From Terriglobales bacterium (GTDB lineage Bacteria; Acidobacteriota; Terriglobia; Terriglobales; Gp1-AA117): DNA of 7,038 nucleotides. Of this stretch, positions 5,136-7,038 are shown in pieces (positions within the stretch are counted from its first letter, which is position 1; the number at the start of each line of letters is the position of its first letter). Position numbers and translations under genes: made by a program. The notes under the pieces are model-generated. The model searched no databases. It saw only the letters and a program-made list of their open reading frames with translations, and was not told the origin of the DNA. The DNA lies in contig JASLFF010000081.1 in the NCBI GenBank assembly GCA_030150795.1, positions 1 through 7,038 on the forward strand. The letters are read 5' to 3'.

Positions 5136-6431
5136 ATGAACCCACCGTCGCCGACCGAACCCGCGCCGGACCAGGACCAGCGGGACCTTTATCTCGGCAT
5201 TCAGGCGGTTGACGTTTTCGTCAGCGATCTGGAGAAAAGCCTGCAATTCTACGTGAATCAGCTTGGATTCCGGTTGGTTTCTGATGTCATCTTGCAATCC
5301 GGCCGGAGAAGACTAGGCATTTCACCTCCTGACGGCACGGCAGTCCTCAACCTGATTGCGCCTGAGCCGGAATCAGAAGAGTACAAACTCATCGGGCGGC
5401 CTACACAGGTCGCTTTTGTCACGGAAGACGTCGCCGCCAAATACAGTGAATGGAGAAAACGTGGAGTCCGTTTTCATCACACGCCGCGCCTGAGACGCAT
5501 TAAATACCTCCAGCAGGCGCCCGCCCGAGTCGCCGAGCAAACGCTGCTTTTCGGAGAGCAAGCGCCAGTCTGGGGCGGAGTTTTTACCCGCTTTGAAGAC
5601 CTTGACCACAATTCCTTTGCGCTGGTGAGCCTTGATGAGATCAGCCATGCCATCGAACAGCGCCGGCGCGCTGTTGCGGCAAAGCTGGAAGCCGACCGGC
5701 GTGCCGCTCATGAACTCGAAATCGCAAAGCAAGTGCAGGCGCGGCTGTTCCCCCAGGTCCTGCCACAAGTGCAGACGCTTGAGTATGCCGGAGTATGCAT
5801 TCAGGCACGTGAAGTGGGCGGAGACTATTACGACTTTCTCAGCCTGGGCCGCAATCGGCTGGGGCTTGCCTTGGCCGATATTTCAGGGAAGGGAATTGCC
5901 GCCGCGCTCATCATGGCGAACCTGCAGGCAAACTTGCGCACACAGAGCGCCATGGCCTGGGACGAACCACAGCGTTTTCTAAAATCGGTGAACAATCTTT
6001 TTTATGAGAATACCGCAGAGAATGCCTACGCCAGCCTGTTCTTTGGGGCCTATGATGACGATGCACGCCGCTTGCGCTATGCCAACTGCGGCCATCTTTG
6101 TGCCCTGTTGCTTCGCCGCGATGGCAGGCTAGAACGCCTTGATTCCACTTGTACGGTCATGGGACTCTTCAAGGATTGGGATTGCGCTCTGGCGGAATGC
6201 AGCCTGCTTGCCGGAGATACACTGGCGCTCTATACGGACGGGATCACCGAATCATTCAATGATGCAGGTGAAGAATTTGGCGAGCAGAGGTTGGTTGACG
6301 CGTTGCGAGAGAATCGTGAAGACTCTCCTCAAGCGGCGTTGGACTCGATTGTGGCAGAGGTACGAAAGTTCAGTGGACGCGAACAGCACGATGACATTAC
6401 TCTCATCATCGCGCGAGGCAGAGAAAGGTAG
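5136..6431 (+). CDS. VOC (glyoxalase-like) domain fused to SpoIIE/RsbU-type PP2C phosphatase (431 aa)
   Basis: Probably a cytoplasmic signalling phosphatase that dephosphorylates a Ser/Thr-phosphorylated anti-anti-sigma (STAS) protein in a partner-switching pathway. Residues 19-166 resemble a VOC/glyoxalase fold: VDVFVSDLEKSLQFYVNQLGF opens the first half, VAFVTEDVAAKYSEWRKRGV the second. The usual H/E/H/E metal positions appear to be A24, N72, Q91 and A162, so this is more likely a ligand sensor than an enzyme. Residues 167-210 form a charged, helical, probably coiled-coil linker leading into EIAKQVQARLFPQ, the usual entry to RsbU-like phosphatases. Residues 217-428 are the PP2C domain, with D230 in GGDYYDF, D248 in ADISGKG, ANCGH, D368 in YTDGITE, and D419-D420 in HDDIT, so the metal-binding Asp residues are intact. 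No membrane segment or signal peptide is seen. ATG 5136 is the only good start. The gene lies between pyrG and kdsA in the opposite orientation, and its stop is 6 bp from that of pyrG. Confidence 0.88.
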   Translation: MNPPSPTEPAPDQDQRDLYLGIQAVDVFVSDLEKSLQFYVNQLGFRLVSDVILQSGRRRLGISPPDGTAVLNLIAPEPESEEYKLIGRPTQVAFVTEDVAAKYSEWRKRGVRFHHTPRLRRIKYLQQAPARVAEQTLLFGEQAPVWGGVFTRFEDLDHNSFALVSLDEISHAIEQRRRAVAAKLEADRRAAHELEIAKQVQARLFPQVLPQVQTLEYAGVCIQAREVGGDYYDFLSLGRNRLGLALADISGKGIAAALIMANLQANLRTQSAMAWDEPQRFLKSVNNLFYENTAENAYASLFFGAYDDDARRLRYANCGHLCALLLRRDGRLERLDSTCTVMGLFKDWDCALAECSLLAGDTLALYTDGITESFNDAGEEFGEQRLVDALRENREDSPQAALDSIVAEVRKFSGREQHDDITLIIARGRER

Positions 6432-6437
6432 CGCTGA

Positions 6438-7038
6438 CTATCGCCGCACTATTCTTTCCGGTCTCAAGAACATCTCCACATCTTCTGTGCTCTTGGCGTC
6501 GCGGCGCTTGCGCCCGTTCTCATAGCTGGCTTTCACAAAGCTGCTGAACAGCGGATGCGGCTCCAGCGGCTTGGACTTGAATTCAGGATGGAACTGGCAG
6601 CCCAGGAAGTAAGGATGATCGGGAATCTCTACGATCTCCACGTACGTCCCATCGGGCGTAGCGCCAGTAATGCGCAAGCCGCCGCCGGTTAACACCGCTT
6701 CATATTCGCGATTGAACTCGTAGCGGTGGCGATGCCGCTCGCTGATCTCCGTTGTGGCATACGCCTTCGCGGCCTGGCTATTCGCTTCCAATTTGCAGGT
6801 CCATGCGCCCAGCCTCATGGTGCCGCCCAGTTCATCAATGCCGGTCAACTCGCGCAGCTTATAGATAATCCGGTGCGGCGTGGCCTGATCAAACTCGCTG
6901 GAGTTTGCTTCGTCCAGCCCGCAAACGTTGCGCGCAAACTCAATGCACGCTGTCTGCATGCCCAGGCAAATGCCGAAGTACGGGACTTTTTTCTCGCGCG
7001 CATAGCGGATACCGTTCAACATGCCCTCAATGCCGCGC
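6438..7038 (-). CDS. pyrG: CTP synthase, C-terminal glutaminase part (partial)
   Basis: The last 199 residues of PyrG, which makes CTP from UTP, ATP and glutamine-derived ammonia in the cytoplasm; the gene continues past the right edge. The fragment opens RGIEGM and carries the class I glutamine amidotransferase triad: C24 in GICLGMQ, and H150 and E152 in CQFHPEF. LGGTMRLGA, ERHRHRYEFN and HPLFSSF are further CTP synthase landmarks that separate it from other glutaminases. About 30 residues after HPLFSSFV form an Arg/Lys-rich C-terminal tail. The TAG stop lies 6 bp from the phosphatase stop with no terminator between them. kdsA follows on the same strand about 1.5 kb downstream, after the inserted, oppositely oriented phosphatase gene. 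Confidence 0.95.
   Translation of the reverse strand, partial: RGIEGMLNGIRYAREKKVPYFGICLGMQTACIEFARNVCGLDEANSSEFDQATPHRIIYKLRELTGIDELGGTMRLGAWTCKLEANSQAAKAYATTEISERHRHRYEFNREYEAVLTGGGLRITGATPDGTYVEIVEIPDHPYFLGCQFHPEFKSKPLEPHPLFSSFVKASYENGRKRRDAKSTEDVEMFLRPERIVRR

Noticed and set aside
4950..5297. A 115-codon minus-strand open frame overlapping the phosphatase start
   Set aside because: It runs through the repeat-like element and antisense into the VOC-encoding region, with no motif or ribosome site.
1..7038. tRNA, rRNA, CRISPR array, insertion sequence or phage genes
   Set aside because: I looked for regularly spaced repeats, transposase motifs, terminal inverted repeats and tRNA-like arms and found none convincing.

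Overview
The window looks like chromosomal DNA from a Gram-negative bacterium of medium-high GC content. kdsA implies an LPS outer membrane. The mix of genes (htpX, a large Tat-exported multicopper oxidase, a Sco-cytochrome c fusion, a VOC-SpoIIE phosphatase, kdsA and pyrG), together with a 'CATCCTGAG...GAAGGACC' intergenic repeat, would suit an acidobacterium. That placement is an inference from gene style, not a measurement.

Layout. (1) Bases 1-110, minus strand: the first 36 codons of htpX, a membrane zinc protease, running off the left edge. (2) Bases 111-482: an AT-rich divergent control region. It holds a good sigma70-type promoter facing htpX, a perfect 9-bp inverted repeat lying over that promoter, a second 8-bp inverted repeat, and a structured leader before the oxidase gene. 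(3) Bases 483-3900, plus strand: a two-gene copper/electron-transfer unit. The first gene is a 763-residue Tat-exported multicopper oxidase with all four copper motifs. After a 115-bp gap holding a 13-bp hairpin comes a secreted Sco1-type copper chaperone/thioredoxin fused to a class I cytochrome c. (4) Bases 4014-4047: a hairpin plus T-run ends this unit against the convergent kdsA. (5) Bases 4046-4891, minus strand: kdsA of the Cys-containing, metal-dependent type. (6) Bases 4892-5135: a divergent intergenic region with a repeat-like element and a consensus TATAAT placed for leaderless transcription. (7) Bases 5136-6431, plus strand: a fusion of a degenerate VOC domain with a SpoIIE/RsbU-type PP2C phosphatase. 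(8) Bases 6438-7038, minus strand: the glutaminase end of pyrG (CTP synthase), running off the right edge.

How the genes may work together. The oxidase, the Sco domain and the cytochrome c could form one extracytoplasmic pathway in which Sco helps metallate or reduce a copper site and the cytochrome exchanges electrons with the oxidase or the respiratory chain. The substrate (metal ion, phenolic or other) cannot be read from the sequence. pyrG makes CTP and kdsA makes KDO-8-phosphate; CTP is later used to activate KDO, and these two genes are often neighbours. Here an oppositely oriented phosphatase gene sits between them. That phosphatase probably belongs to a partner-switching (anti-sigma/anti-anti-sigma) pathway, with the VOC domain as its sensor, but no partner gene is in the window.

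The most notable points are the oxidase/Sco-cytochrome module, the VOC-phosphatase fusion lacking the usual VOC metal ligands, its position between pyrG and kdsA, and several well-formed inverted repeats at control positions.
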